61,634 nt of DNA from an uncultured Alphaproteobacteria bacterium (GTDB taxonomy: Bacteria; Pseudomonadota; Alphaproteobacteria; RF32; CAG-239). The stretch lies in assembly GCA_910580155.1 (NCBI GenBank), contig CAJTWX010000001.1, positions 1 through 61,634 of the forward strand. Direction: 5' to 3'. A program made the translations under genes and the position numbers. This document shows positions 24,933-34,573 of the stretch, piece after piece (positions within the stretch are counted from its first letter, which is position 1; each line of letters begins with the position of its first letter). The notes beneath the pieces were generated by a model. It had not been told where the DNA came from. It worked only from the letters and a program-made list of their open reading frames with translations, and searched no databases.

Positions 24933-26498
24933 TTATAAAGCCACCGCTCCAACATACCACCACACGAATGCTCCTGCCGCTGCAAAGCCATAAAGTAACA
25001 CTACCAATCCTCTTTGCCACGCCGGTGTAAGCTTATCCGCCGCCATTGCCAAAACCATCGCCATCGGCAACGGCAAAAGTGCCACATAGCGGAAGTCTTG
25101 ATTGCACATATACGGATGCATCAGTCCGAATGCCACTTGCCCGCCGAGCAGTCCCAAAAGCAAAATCAGCGTTACGCAGACATAAACATCTTTTGCCCGC
25201 TTGCAAAGCAAAAAAACAACAGCTCCCGTAACCAGACATAAAATCCCTTTATAAATCCATACCAAAACCGTAATCAGCCCCAAAATCCCCGCGCCTCGGT
25301 AATTAAAGTCCCATTGCCCGAACAACGCCGTTTTCGTCATTGTTTCCCAGAGGTTAATCCCGAAATCATTATAAAACATCCGTTCGTAAACAATCGCCCT
25401 TAGCGGATTAAACCGCTCCCACAAGCTGTAAGACTTTAAAGACAAATGTTCTTGCGGTGGCACAAAACCTGTGCCTATATCCAAAACAAAATGCTGATAT
25501 AAAGGCCAGAGCATAATCCCCATAAGCAGGCACGCGCCGAATATCAGCAATTCATACAGTGTCGCCATATTCTGTTGTTTCCACAGTCTCACCCCGAGTG
25601 CCGCCGCCACCGCCGGCAATACCAATACGCCCGAAAGTTTGGTCAGCGCCGCCGCAGTGGCAAATAAAAAGATAAGCACCAGATTTTTCCGCCCGCCGTT
25701 TTGCCAATAGAGCAGGGCATAATATACCGCTCCGGCTTGTAGCGGCAGTAACAAACAGTCATTGTTAAAAAAGCCCGCAATCGCATTATACATCGGGAAA
25801 AAACACACCATCGCCAGCACCGCCCCGAAAACAAGCCCGCCAACGCCCAAAACCCGCAAAATCCGTGCTGTAATCAGATAATACCACAACATATAGCAGC
25901 AAAACAATACTTGCGCCGTTTCTGCCGCAGCCAAGGTATTGTCGGTAAACAGCTGTACGATACGGATACCTCCTGCCGCCAGAAAGAAATGTAAAATCGG
26001 ATGATATGCCGAATAACTCGGACGCGTCAACAGCGGATTTTCGTTCCAAAACAAAAAGTTATTATCTAAAATATATTCAATGTAATTATAACACGAGGCA
26101 AAATCATATTGCACATCCGTATAAGCTGTGTTTGTAATAAACGCAAGGTTAAAAAACGCCGCAACATAAATCAGCCCGTCAGTTAAAGGTTTTTCCGAAA
26201 GACCGTATGCGGTGGCAATAACTCCCGCAAACAACCACACGCTCCAAACTTTCGCCGGTAAAATGAACACTAATAACGCCGAAATCAGCGCCGTTAATCC
26301 GGCAATTGCCAGTTTTTTGCCGTACAACTGCGGCAGATTAAAGCCAAGCACAAGCGCCATCGCCAGCCACAGGTTAATCCGCGCTGCACTAAGTCCATAG
26401 CACACAGCTGCTGCCGTTGCTGCCATAAACGCCGCGCCCATTGCCGCAAATTTCAAAACTGGATACAAGGCTTCAACTCTCCGCATAAAAAAAATCAT
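24933..26498 (-). CDS. GT-C fold membrane glycosyltransferase (GT39/ArnT-like)
   Basis: About 521 residues and 11 to 12 membrane helices. The segment ASCYNYIEYILDNN followed by TRPSYSAYHPILHF, in the first large loop after helix four, looks like the substrate loop of mannosyltransferase-type GT-C enzymes, though the diagnostic acidic pair is not certain. Such enzymes move sugars from lipid carriers onto lipids or proteins on the outer face of the inner membrane. Two start codons (26498, or 26486 at MRRVEAL) are possible. It is next to trkH on the same strand. Confidence 0.75.
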   Translation of the reverse strand: MIFFMRRVEALYPVLKFAAMGAAFMAATAAAVCYGLSAARINLWLAMALVLGFNLPQLYGKKLAIAGLTALISALLVFILPAKVWSVWLFAGVIATAYGLSEKPLTDGLIYVAAFFNLAFITNTAYTDVQYDFASCYNYIEYILDNNFLFWNENPLLTRPSYSAYHPILHFFLAAGGIRIVQLFTDNTLAAAETAQVLFCCYMLWYYLITARILRVLGVGGLVFGAVLAMVCFFPMYNAIAGFFNNDCLLLPLQAGAVYYALLYWQNGGRKNLVLIFLFATAAALTKLSGVLVLPAVAAALGVRLWKQQNMATLYELLIFGACLLMGIMLWPLYQHFVLDIGTGFVPPQEHLSLKSYSLWERFNPLRAIVYERMFYNDFGINLWETMTKTALFGQWDFNYRGAGILGLITVLVWIYKGILCLVTGAVVFLLCKRAKDVYVCVTLILLLGLLGGQVAFGLMHPYMCNQDFRYVALLPLPMAMVLAMAADKLTPAWQRGLVVLLYGFAAAGAFVWWYVGAVAL

Positions 26499-26588
26499 TT
26501 AAATTCAGCTAACAATTTTAAAACCTTAAAGTCAAGGCTAAAGAAAAGAATATACAACACCTTGTGCAACATTTTTTGCATAAAAGGA

Positions 26589-26617
26589 TTGCCAGATTCC
26601 AAAACTTATGTTACAAT
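26589..26617 (+). promoter_or_regulatory. Promoter of the zincin-VWA / AAA+ unit
   Basis: TTGCCA at 26589-26594, 17-bp spacer, TACAAT at 26612-26617, 30 bp upstream of the start at 26647. Confidence 0.75.
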
Positions 26618-26646
26618 AATCTAACACAAAAAATATCGGAGGCGCA

Positions 26647-29571
26647 ATGCTGAACAGCTTAAAAAATATCTTAAAAGGACAGCGCGAAAAAGCTGAAGAG
26701 ATAATCGGCGATAAAGAAAAATATCAACAAGAAGCCAAAGTTCGCCATATTAAGGATATTGTCAAAAATCCTTTAACCCGCCTGCGTATTGAGTTTTCGT
26801 CAAATTTTCTGACCGCCGAGTGCAAAACCAAAATCACCGAGGAGTATGTTCGGAGCCTACACGCCAAAATAGAATCCGTTTTTGCAACCGATGAAGATAA
26901 AAAAGAAATTTTTGCCGCCCATCAGGAAAATTTTGAGCATTTTCTGGCGACTGGTGACATTAAAACCCCGTTAAACCTCAAAGACGAAGAATCACAGCTC
27001 TTTTGGGGCGCAGCTTTGGCGCTTTATGCCGTCCATCCCGAAATTTCTAAAAAATGGAATAACCGCAACCATAATCCTAACATCACCAAAAGCACGATTT
27101 GGCGGCGTATCGCCTCATCAACATATATGAGTCAGGAGTTGCAAAAACACGCCGCAATTTTGGAAAATTCATTAAGTAATCCCGATGCTAAAATAGTTTG
27201 GAGCACAAACGGCTATCCGAATATCAGCTATTGTTTTATCCCCGATAAAAATCTGATTATTGACGATATGCTCTGGACGCTGGTTGCCGGCGCCGATGCT
27301 GCCGCTCCGGCCATCAATCACGAAATTGCCCACTCGCAGGGAACACAAATCACAAAATCCCCGCGGATGGAAGAGATTGAAAAGCGCCAAAAGGAGCTGA
27401 TGGATATAATGCGCGTCGCCGCCCAAAAGAAAGACCGTGAAGCATATAATAAGGCAGCCAAAGAGGCAACGCGTTTAAAACTTGAGTTTCAATACCGGTT
27501 TTATTTTTTAGACGAGCTGGAGAATATGTATGCGAACCGTTTTGCGATTAATTTCGGCGGCGAATACGATGCTGCGCATTTAAATGAGCTTGAAGCAGAT
27601 ATTAACGTCGGCGCCAAATACCTTGCGCCGAAAAATGTTGAAGAGGCAGAAAAAATATTCAAAAAGTCTGCCCAGCAAAGAATTATACACGTTAAGGCTA
27701 TTGCGCGCAACAGCTTTTTTGCCAATAACCAGCTTATCTCGCCGCTTAAAAATGAAGAGTGGCATTCGCTGCACCTGTATCCTGAGCTGCTAAGTGGCAG
27801 AGATACAGATAACCGTCAGATGGGAGCAGCCGAGTGTTTTGAGCGCATTCGTGAAATTTGTGATAAATTTGAAACCAGTCAGCCCAGCCCGCGGCTTAAA
27901 AACCTGAATGAAAAAATGTATAAAACGCGTATGGCTTCAATGAGCAAGCGCCGTGCTGCAATGGTTGATGATTTTTTTGATATGTTTGTCGAACCCCATA
28001 TGGAAGAGCTGTATAAAGAAGCTGAAAAACAGTTTGATGAGCAGAATAAGCAACAGCAAAGCCAAATGCAAAACCAACAGCGGCAACAAGACCAGCAGCA
28101 GGAAAGCCAGCAAGGTCAGGGCAGCAGCCAAGACCAGCAACAGGAGAATCAGCAAGGACAAGGAGATAACCAAGAGCAGCAACAGGGACAAGGCGATGAA
28201 CAGCAGGGAGAAACCGATGAAAGCGCCTCAAACAGTATGCCTGAAGGATTTCCGCCGATGGAGCAGTTTGAACTGCCGGATACCGAGAGCCAATATCGCC
28301 CGAAACTTACGGAAGAAGAAATAAACGAACTGCTTGAAAAAGCCGAAAACCTGCAAGATTTGAAAAAGCTCCTCGAAAAAAGCGAACAAAACAAAGATAA
28401 TAACGGCGAGAATAAAGACAATAAAGAACCGCAGTCAGCCCGCGGGATAAATCCCAAAGAATCAAATAACAAACAGCAGGGCGATAATCTTGAAGACTAT
28501 ATTCCGCAAAATGACTATCCGACACTGATAGACATAGACCAAATGCAAAAGCTCAAAGGCGATGAAATGCAGGCTGCGCGTTTTTACCGCGAGGGCAATT
28601 GGGACGAATACCAAAAATATATCGCCCAATATGCCAATGAAATTGCGCAGGCCAAAAAACTCATAGCCGAGATTATCAAACAAAACAAGCTAGACAGCAT
28701 ACGCCGCGGACACGAAAAGATTAAAGAGAAAATGACCCAACTCCCCGTTCAGGGCGGGCGGACAATAGACCTGCAGCGTCACGTTGCGCTCGAACAAAAG
28801 CTCCGCCGCGGCGACCCGAACATTACCCGTAAAGATTTAGAGCGTTTCCGTACGCGCTATAAATATTCCGAAGACGAGATAATCAAAGAAATCCAAATTC
28901 CGCAATCCAACTTCGGTATCTTGATTGACGGTTCGGGCTCTATGACCGGCAGCCCATTTGAAAATGCGTTGGCAATCTCCTGCATTTTGTATGAAGCCGC
29001 CCGCAGTTTCAAAGAGATAAACGTATATATTTATATGATGGGTGAGCCGATACCATTAACGGTAGCGCTTCCGGATGACCCCACCAAAAAAATTGCCGAA
29101 AGGCTTGAGAGCGTGCGCAGAGGGCAGGGCGGCTGCAATGATTATTTGACGCCGGCTATTCGTCAGCTGCTGATAGATGTTTCTGATGATATGAAAGAAC
29201 ATCCGCACGTTAAAAGCGGCTTTACACACATCTTCTCCGTTACCGACGGCGGCAACAACGACTATGGCAGCGTAGATGTGAACAGCTGTATTGAAAAACT
29301 GTTGGAGAAAAACGAACAAATCACCTTTGACAGTTTCTTCATTGACGGTGGCTGGCGCAATTATACCAAACCGCTGATAGATAAGCTCAAAAAGCAAGGT
29401 TCAACCCAAATCGACTGTGTGGATGATATCGACAGTCCCGAGAAAATCCCCGCAGCGATTACCGAAATGTTGAAAAAAAGGATGAAAAACAGCCAAATAA
29501 AGACACCGCAAACCAACGACATTAAGCAAAAGTTAATAACTGATACGCTAAAAAATATAAAATGGCGTTAG
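26647..29571 (+). CDS. Zincin-VWA fusion protein, first gene of a MoxR-like unit
   Basis: 974 residues. Near the N-terminus there is a zinc-protease-like motif H225-E226-x2-H229 (NHEIAHSQG), with downstream LDELENMYANRF and LNELEAD as possible third ligands. Residues about 455-530 are a Gln/Glu/Ser-rich low-complexity linker. The C-terminal VWA domain has the metal-ion site D761-GSGSM plus a late FSVTDGG. Such a VWA next to a MoxR-type AAA+ ATPase is a known pairing in bacteria, usually chaperone-like or in conflict systems; the added protease-like domain is less usual. A ribosome site GGAGG is next to the ATG. Confidence 0.88.
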   Translation: MLNSLKNILKGQREKAEEIIGDKEKYQQEAKVRHIKDIVKNPLTRLRIEFSSNFLTAECKTKITEEYVRSLHAKIESVFATDEDKKEIFAAHQENFEHFLATGDIKTPLNLKDEESQLFWGAALALYAVHPEISKKWNNRNHNPNITKSTIWRRIASSTYMSQELQKHAAILENSLSNPDAKIVWSTNGYPNISYCFIPDKNLIIDDMLWTLVAGADAAAPAINHEIAHSQGTQITKSPRMEEIEKRQKELMDIMRVAAQKKDREAYNKAAKEATRLKLEFQYRFYFLDELENMYANRFAINFGGEYDAAHLNELEADINVGAKYLAPKNVEEAEKIFKKSAQQRIIHVKAIARNSFFANNQLISPLKNEEWHSLHLYPELLSGRDTDNRQMGAAECFERIREICDKFETSQPSPRLKNLNEKMYKTRMASMSKRRAAMVDDFFDMFVEPHMEELYKEAEKQFDEQNKQQQSQMQNQQRQQDQQQESQQGQGSSQDQQQENQQGQGDNQEQQQGQGDEQQGETDESASNSMPEGFPPMEQFELPDTESQYRPKLTEEEINELLEKAENLQDLKKLLEKSEQNKDNNGENKDNKEPQSARGINPKESNNKQQGDNLEDYIPQNDYPTLIDIDQMQKLKGDEMQAARFYREGNWDEYQKYIAQYANEIAQAKKLIAEIIKQNKLDSIRRGHEKIKEKMTQLPVQGGRTIDLQRHVALEQKLRRGDPNITRKDLERFRTRYKYSEDEIIKEIQIPQSNFGILIDGSGSMTGSPFENALAISCILYEAARSFKEINVYIYMMGEPIPLTVALPDDPTKKIAERLESVRRGQGGCNDYLTPAIRQLLIDVSDDMKEHPHVKSGFTHIFSVTDGGNNDYGSVDVNSCIEKLLEKNEQITFDSFFIDGGWRNYTKPLIDKLKKQGSTQIDCVDDIDSPEKIPAAITEMLKKRMKNSQIKTPQTNDIKQKLITDTLKNIKWR

Positions 29572-29588
29572 ACAGAAATAAAAACCGG

Positions 29589-29617
29589 TTGCATAAATTG
29601 CCAAAAAAGGATATAAT
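29589..29617 (+). promoter_or_regulatory. Internal promoter before the AAA+ gene
   Basis: TTGCAT at 29589-29594, 17-bp spacer, perfect TATAAT at 29612-29617, in the 75-bp gap between the VWA gene and the AAA+ gene. It suggests the ATPase can be made separately. Confidence 0.65.
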
Positions 29618-29646
29618 AAACGAAAAGACAAAAAAGGAGAATGGCA

Positions 29647-32277
29647 ATGGCAAAAATATACAGACACAAGTTCGGAACCCCCGCATATCCGATTCCGATT
29701 GCCGACAAGCTGACCGGTGAAATCACTTGGCTGGCCGATGAAGAAAACGCCGTTTACATCCCCACAATGCGTGACGAAGACAAAGACCGCATATATGGCC
29801 GCCTCATCCGGCAGGTTGTGACTGACCCGACAATGATGAAAGATATGACGGAAATGCTCCTAAGGCTTGATAAAAGCCGCACACCGGCCGAGAGCAAAAG
29901 CTACGGCTACACCACAATGGGTGCCCCCGGTAACGGTAAAACTTTCCTGTCCAGAGCCATCGGCGAACTCGTGCATCCCAAAGGCGCAATTATCGTAGAC
30001 TGTAATAATATTGATAACCCCGACGAGCTGTTTAAGGTAACAACTTTCAGCGTAGACCAGACCCGCAAGCAGCGCAAAGTAGACGCTGCAATCCGTATGG
30101 GCAATCACGACCCTGAAAATCCGTTTTCTCAAAATGCCGTAGTTTATATGAAAAAAATGTTCGGCAATGAAATTGTCACTCAGGAAACCCGAGACGGCAG
30201 AAAAATCACCGCCGTAGACTGGAACGCTATCAAGCAAGATTCCTCGTATGTGGAGGCGGTGCTTGATCGTGTGATGGAAATTGCCGAGATTAAGTATGAA
30301 AAAGATGCAAGCTCCTTAGGCTTTGTTGTCAGCAATGGTCCGTTATTGCAGGCATTGATAGACCCCGAGTCGCCGGACTACGGACGTATGGTTATCCGCG
30401 ATGAATCAAATCGCGGGCCGGTCGTAGACGCGTGGTTGCGCATTCAGGCATTTTTCTCCGAGCCGTCTGCCGACGAGCTGAAATTAAAAGGCGAAGATGA
30501 TAAAGAAATGGTTATCCGCCGCACTGAAATCCCCGACACGTTTATGTTTTTGGGCACGGCAAATAATGCGACCGAAGATATGGGGTTAAGTGCCAAGGAG
30601 CTGACCAAACCGATGATTTCCCGTGAAGGTATGGGCATTGATATCCGCCAGATTTCAGACCCCGAAAAGGCTGACTTTATCTCGCGTACGTTAAAGCACT
30701 TAACCGGTGTTCCTGCTTATCACGTTTATATGATGGACCCCGATTATTTTGACAAGCGTCCCGAAGAGCTGGCAAAAACCTTAATGCACCTGCGCACCGT
30801 CGGCTTAACCGCAGCCGAGAAAAAGAAAATCCCGCAGGAAGAAAAGTTTAATATCGAACATATTGACCGTACTATTCAGGTTGCAACCCAATACGGCAGC
30901 TTAATCGCCGAGGCGGAAAATATTGTCCGTCAGGCCATTAAAGATGACAGCCTGCCGACAGCTTATACCGATTATCTGCAAAATCAGGTTGTACTTGATT
31001 TGCGTTATGTTTATAAGCTTTACCAGCATTCTAAAATCAACCATCCGACAGTCAAAACAAAAGGCAAAGGATTATTTGCCGGCTTAGGGAAGAAAGAAAC
31101 CACCCAAACGCAGGAGGAAATCGCTTGGGAGATGAACAAGCGTATTGCCAAACGCGAAAAAGACCAGCTTTTGGTGCGCGGCACACGGCTTGAAAACGAA
31201 GTCGCCGCCAAACTGCACGATATGATAATTCCCGACAGTATAAACAATATGCTCAAAGACTCGGAAGACGCTCAAGCCGATTATGGCAAAATTGAGGGGT
31301 TATGGAAATCTCTGGTGCAGACAGCCAAAGGCTTAAAATTCGAATATGCCGGCTATATCGGGGAAGATTCGGTTGCACAGACATATAATGCCCGCCCCGA
31401 AGACCTGCCGAATGTTGCGCTTGATGATATAAAAGAAATTCTGATAAGTTCCATCAACCGCGAATATAAAGAAAACCTGCTGCCGGAAGACGTGTTTGAT
31501 GACGATACCTTGCTTGAAGCAACCAAAATGCTGGCTAAAGAAGACGATTTGGAACATATCCTCGTGCCAAACCACGATATCGAAACCACCGTAGACGAGC
31601 CATTATTAAAAACATATATCGCCTCTACCGAAAAAACGCAGCTTAACCGCGAAGATTTGGTAAGTGCCGCACAGTTTGCCGACAGTCTGATTTATAAAAA
31701 TATGCGCAAATACAACATCCGCAAGTTTGCCGATGAAAAGCCGCAATTAGACGAGGGATATGGCAATCAAACAAGCCATCATATTGCACTGGGCAAAGAC
31801 GACAATTTCTTCACCACCAGCGTTCTCGTTAATGACAAGGAAAATCAGAATATCGGCTTTGCCTCGATTATTTATAACAAAGGTAATCAAAACACGCTTG
31901 TTTTGGCAAATTTTGAGGTTGAAAATGACTGCCGCGCCAAGTTAAGCAAAAACGGCGTCTTGTTTGTGAACTTAAAACGCGAAAAAAGCGATGCCGATGC
32001 AGAGCGCGATTATAAACTTATAGCAAACTACCTGAAAGACCAGACCGACCAATGTGCAGACAGCAATGTTAAACCGTCGGATATTGTGTCCTCATTGATG
32101 TTGCGTATCGAAAAAGATTTAGCCGAAGAAGGAACAGTTGAAGACTATTGCCAATATTTGCAAGGCCTGTCAGGCGAAGAACTGGCCGTTTGTGATGCCG
32201 TGCAGCTGAGCAACATCGGTTATGAAGACAATCAAACCCTGCAACAGGTTATGGCAAAAAACATAAAAGGGAGATAA
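29647..32277 (+). CDS. Large AAA+ ATPase (MoxR-like), second gene of the unit
   Basis: 876 residues. Walker A is G92-APGNGKT; the nearby YTTMGAPGNGK and the later EIPDTFMFLGTANNAT (sensor-1-like) and SREGMGIDIRQI fit a MoxR-type AAA+ fold spread over about 300 residues with inserts. The C-terminal 450 residues are not recognised; they are helical and hold no second P-loop. AGGAG fits the ATG at 29647 (spacing 7) better than the one at 29641. The small acidic gene follows after two bases. Most likely it drives the VWA-zincin protein in an ATP-dependent remodelling step. Confidence 0.86.
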   Translation: MAKIYRHKFGTPAYPIPIADKLTGEITWLADEENAVYIPTMRDEDKDRIYGRLIRQVVTDPTMMKDMTEMLLRLDKSRTPAESKSYGYTTMGAPGNGKTFLSRAIGELVHPKGAIIVDCNNIDNPDELFKVTTFSVDQTRKQRKVDAAIRMGNHDPENPFSQNAVVYMKKMFGNEIVTQETRDGRKITAVDWNAIKQDSSYVEAVLDRVMEIAEIKYEKDASSLGFVVSNGPLLQALIDPESPDYGRMVIRDESNRGPVVDAWLRIQAFFSEPSADELKLKGEDDKEMVIRRTEIPDTFMFLGTANNATEDMGLSAKELTKPMISREGMGIDIRQISDPEKADFISRTLKHLTGVPAYHVYMMDPDYFDKRPEELAKTLMHLRTVGLTAAEKKKIPQEEKFNIEHIDRTIQVATQYGSLIAEAENIVRQAIKDDSLPTAYTDYLQNQVVLDLRYVYKLYQHSKINHPTVKTKGKGLFAGLGKKETTQTQEEIAWEMNKRIAKREKDQLLVRGTRLENEVAAKLHDMIIPDSINNMLKDSEDAQADYGKIEGLWKSLVQTAKGLKFEYAGYIGEDSVAQTYNARPEDLPNVALDDIKEILISSINREYKENLLPEDVFDDDTLLEATKMLAKEDDLEHILVPNHDIETTVDEPLLKTYIASTEKTQLNREDLVSAAQFADSLIYKNMRKYNIRKFADEKPQLDEGYGNQTSHHIALGKDDNFFTTSVLVNDKENQNIGFASIIYNKGNQNTLVLANFEVENDCRAKLSKNGVLFVNLKREKSDADAERDYKLIANYLKDQTDQCADSNVKPSDIVSSLMLRIEKDLAEEGTVEDYCQYLQGLSGEELAVCDAVQLSNIGYEDNQTLQQVMAKNIKGR

Positions 32278-32279
32278 TA

Positions 32280-32594
32280 ATGGAAAAGTTTATGGATAAA
32301 AACGAGATTGAGAGCATCATTCTGCAAACCGTGCTGGCACGCCCGTATCAAGAGTTTGAGGGCTGCCGCGTGTATCCGCTTCAGGCCAAAGGCGAAGAAG
32401 AAGTGATAAAAAATCTCAAAGGTACCAAAGAGGTTGAAACACTTGCCGAGCTTGAAGATGCAGTCAATGCTCCCGATGTCGCGCAGGTTTATGTCGGCAA
32501 ATACGCTTCCATCACCTCTAAGGGAATGAAAAATGTCCTTTCCCGCACCGCTCTGACCAAAGAAATTTTCTGTGCTTTCACGGTTAAAGAGTAA
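32280..32594 (+). CDS. Small acidic protein, third gene of the unit
   Basis: 104 residues, not recognised. No membrane helix or signal peptide. The sequence is acidic in the middle (EEEVIKNLKGTKEVETLAELEDAV) with a conserved-looking MKNVLSRTALTKEIFC at the end. It starts two bases after the ATPase stop with GGGAG upstream, so it is translated with it and may be a dedicated partner or regulator. Confidence 0.75.
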   Translation: MEKFMDKNEIESIILQTVLARPYQEFEGCRVYPLQAKGEEEVIKNLKGTKEVETLAELEDAVNAPDVAQVYVGKYASITSKGMKNVLSRTALTKEIFCAFTVKE

Positions 32595-32787
32595 AATTTA
32601 ATCGTTGCAGGTGGCGCTGCCATTGCTGTACAGTAAAAAATATGCGCGTAGCTCTTCATACTCTCAACTGGTTGAAAATTTAATCGTTGCAGGTGGCGCT
32701 GCCATTGCTGCACAATAAAAAATATGCGCGTAGCTATGCATACTCTCAACTGGTTGAAAATTTAATCGTTGCAGGTGGCGCTGCCAC
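32595..32787. repeat. 82-bp tandem repeat, about 2.3 copies
   Basis: The unit begins near ATTTAATCGTTGCAGG; ATCG starts at 32601, 32683 and 32765, so the period is 82 bp. Each unit holds GGTGGCGCTGCC, which can fold, and TCAACTGGTTGA. Copies one and two differ at a few bases. The third is cut after GCTGCCA, and the promoter of the next gene begins there. Lying just past the AAA+ unit, it could be a duplicated small RNA or a transcription stop. The short GTGGCGCTGCCAC-like hairpin also occurs near 36285. Confidence 0.85.
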
Positions 32788-32816
32788 TTGACAAAAAAAT
32801 AGATGTCTGTTAATAT
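32788..32816 (+). promoter_or_regulatory. Promoter fused to the last repeat unit
   Basis: TTGACA at 32788-32793, 17-bp spacer, TAATAT at 32811-32816, 28 bp before the start at 32844. Its first base directly follows the truncated third repeat. Confidence 0.75.
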
Positions 32817-32843
32817 CCCATACAGAACAAAAATTTTTTAGAT

Positions 32844-33575
32844 ATGGATTATATTCAAGCACGCGAGCTGCTTTCAAGAGAAGGCAGACTCACACCGCAA
32901 GAGGCGGTAGACCTCTTAAACAGCTGGCGTATGGATGCAGATAATTATTACTTTCTGCTGCAAACAACCGGCGCCTCCGTTCCGCTAAAGCAATATATTT
33001 GCTATGCAGATGAAACAGGTGAATATGTTTTTGAAAAAACGGAAAAGTGTATATTGTCTCCGGCTTATGCGCTCAAATTCTTTGAGTTTGAGTCAGACAG
33101 TCTGACTACCGCTTTTCTGGATACGCTTGATGTGTTGAGTTACCCCGCGGAAGAAGATACGGACATAACCTTTTACGAATGGCCGTATTACAATTCGGAA
33201 GTGGCGTTTCACCTCTCCGCTGAAACAATCATAAAAATATTGCTAAACTGGCATTATGTTTTTGATTGTGATTCAGATGCGTTCGGGATGATTTACAACA
33301 CTCTGTACGAAAAGCTCAGTGCCGCAGAAGAATGCACGGATATTCTGGCTGTTAACAGCTTTAATCTGCACGATTGGGGTGAAAACAACACTCTTCCTGT
33401 AGATATAGTTGCCAAGCATTACCATTTTGCCAATTACTCGGTAAGCACCGGAGATAATGGCGGGGAAGATGTGTATTTCCGCAAGTGTCTTATTCATTAT
33501 CTGTATGCCTATTGGCAAAATCTGGGTGAGATAGTGTCTGCTGTTTTGTACGAACGGGCAAAACGCTGCAACTAA
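32844..33575 (+). CDS. Unknown 243-residue acidic protein
   Basis: Not recognised. A Tyr/Glu/Asp-rich, apparently cytoplasmic protein without signal peptide. It starts DYIQARELLSREGRLTPQEAV (a helical N-terminus) and has several cysteines. There is no good ribosome site before the ATG, but the promoter upstream is near consensus. It is followed by a terminator and is therefore a single gene. Confidence 0.72.
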   Translation: MDYIQARELLSREGRLTPQEAVDLLNSWRMDADNYYFLLQTTGASVPLKQYICYADETGEYVFEKTEKCILSPAYALKFFEFESDSLTTAFLDTLDVLSYPAEEDTDITFYEWPYYNSEVAFHLSAETIIKILLNWHYVFDCDSDAFGMIYNTLYEKLSAAEECTDILAVNSFNLHDWGENNTLPVDIVAKHYHFANYSVSTGDNGGEDVYFRKCLIHYLYAYWQNLGEIVSAVLYERAKRCN

Positions 33576-33600
33576 AACGTATAAGCGTTACAATTTAAAA

Positions 33601-33627
33601 GTCGGGGTTTTCCCCGATTTTTTTTGT
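33601..33627 (+). terminator. Rho-independent terminator
   Basis: TCGGGG and CCCCGA stem with a four-base T loop and a T-run. Confidence 0.88.
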
Positions 33628-33641
33628 GCTGACGTTTTTGG

Positions 33642-33669
33642 TTGACAACCGTTGCCTGAATGCTATGCT
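33642..33669 (+). promoter_or_regulatory. Promoter for psd operon
   Basis: TTGACA at 33642-33647, 16-bp spacer, TATGCT at 33664-33669, 28 bp before the psd start. Confidence 0.7.
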
Positions 33670-33697
33670 CGGTTATATTGTTATAAGGAGAAAACAA

Positions 33698-34573
33698 ATG
33701 CCCTCAATGGTCGATAAACTGAAAGTAAACATCCAATATTTCCTGCCCAAAAAGCTGCTCTCTCGTGCTGTCGGCAAACTGGCCGCGGCAGAGCTGGGCA
33801 AAGGAACGACTTGGATAGTTGAAAATTTCATCAAATATTACAATGTTGATATGAAAGATGTTGAAGTCAAGGATGTAAATGAGTTTAAAACCTTTAATGC
33901 GTTTTTTACCCGTGCGCTGAAAAAAGGCGCCCGCCCGATTGCGGCCGAGGCAGAGGCTCTTGTTTCTCCGGTAGATGGTACGGTTAGCGAATTGGGTGAG
34001 ATTTATAAAGACGCCGTGCTTCAGGCCAAAGGGCATTATTACAGCCTCGAAGCTCTGCTGGGAGGAGACCCGAAAGACGCTAAAGATTTTGAATCCGGCG
34101 AATTTGCCACCATTTACCTTTCGCCCAAAGATTATCACCGTGTGCATATGCCGTTTGCGGGCAAACTTGAAAAAATGGTTTTCATCCCCGGAGATTTGTT
34201 TTCGGTTAATCCTTTAACTGCTAAAAATGTTGATAATCTGTTTGCACGCAACGAACGGGTGGTTTGCTTTTTTAAGAACGATAAAATCGGGCGTTTTGCA
34301 GTTGTATTGGTCGGAGCCACGATTGTTGCGAGCATAGAAACCGTTTTTGCCGGAGTAATAGCGCCGTCTGTCGGCAAGGAAAAAACAATTTACGATTACA
34401 GCAAAGACAATATCACTTTCAAAAAAGGTGATGAACTCGGGCGTTTCTTACTGGGCAGCACAGTCGTTTGCGTTTTCCCGAAAGGCAAAGTCGGCTTTGA
34501 TAAAAAATTAAAAACCGGCACACCGCTCAAAATGGGCACTAAAATCGGTGATGTTAAAGGAAAACAAGCATAA
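33698..34573 (+). CDS. psd: Phosphatidylserine decarboxylase
   Basis: 291 residues. It turns phosphatidylserine into phosphatidylethanolamine at the inner membrane. The self-cleavage site that makes the pyruvoyl group is LGST (in FLLGSTVVCVF), and the DYHRVHMPF catalytic-His segment is present. The start at 33698 is set by AAGGAG seven bases upstream; an upstream in-frame ATG at 33626 lies before the promoter. The stop overlaps the next start (TAATG), so it is the first gene of a three-gene operon. Confidence 0.95.
   Translation: MPSMVDKLKVNIQYFLPKKLLSRAVGKLAAAELGKGTTWIVENFIKYYNVDMKDVEVKDVNEFKTFNAFFTRALKKGARPIAAEAEALVSPVDGTVSELGEIYKDAVLQAKGHYYSLEALLGGDPKDAKDFESGEFATIYLSPKDYHRVHMPFAGKLEKMVFIPGDLFSVNPLTAKNVDNLFARNERVVCFFKNDKIGRFAVVLVGATIVASIETVFAGVIAPSVGKEKTIYDYSKDNITFKKGDELGRFLLGSTVVCVFPKGKVGFDKKLKTGTPLKMGTKIGDVKGKQA

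Noticed and set aside
32595..32787. The 82-bp tandem repeat as a CRISPR array
   Set aside because: Units are contiguous with no variable spacers and the period is too long; only about two units exist.
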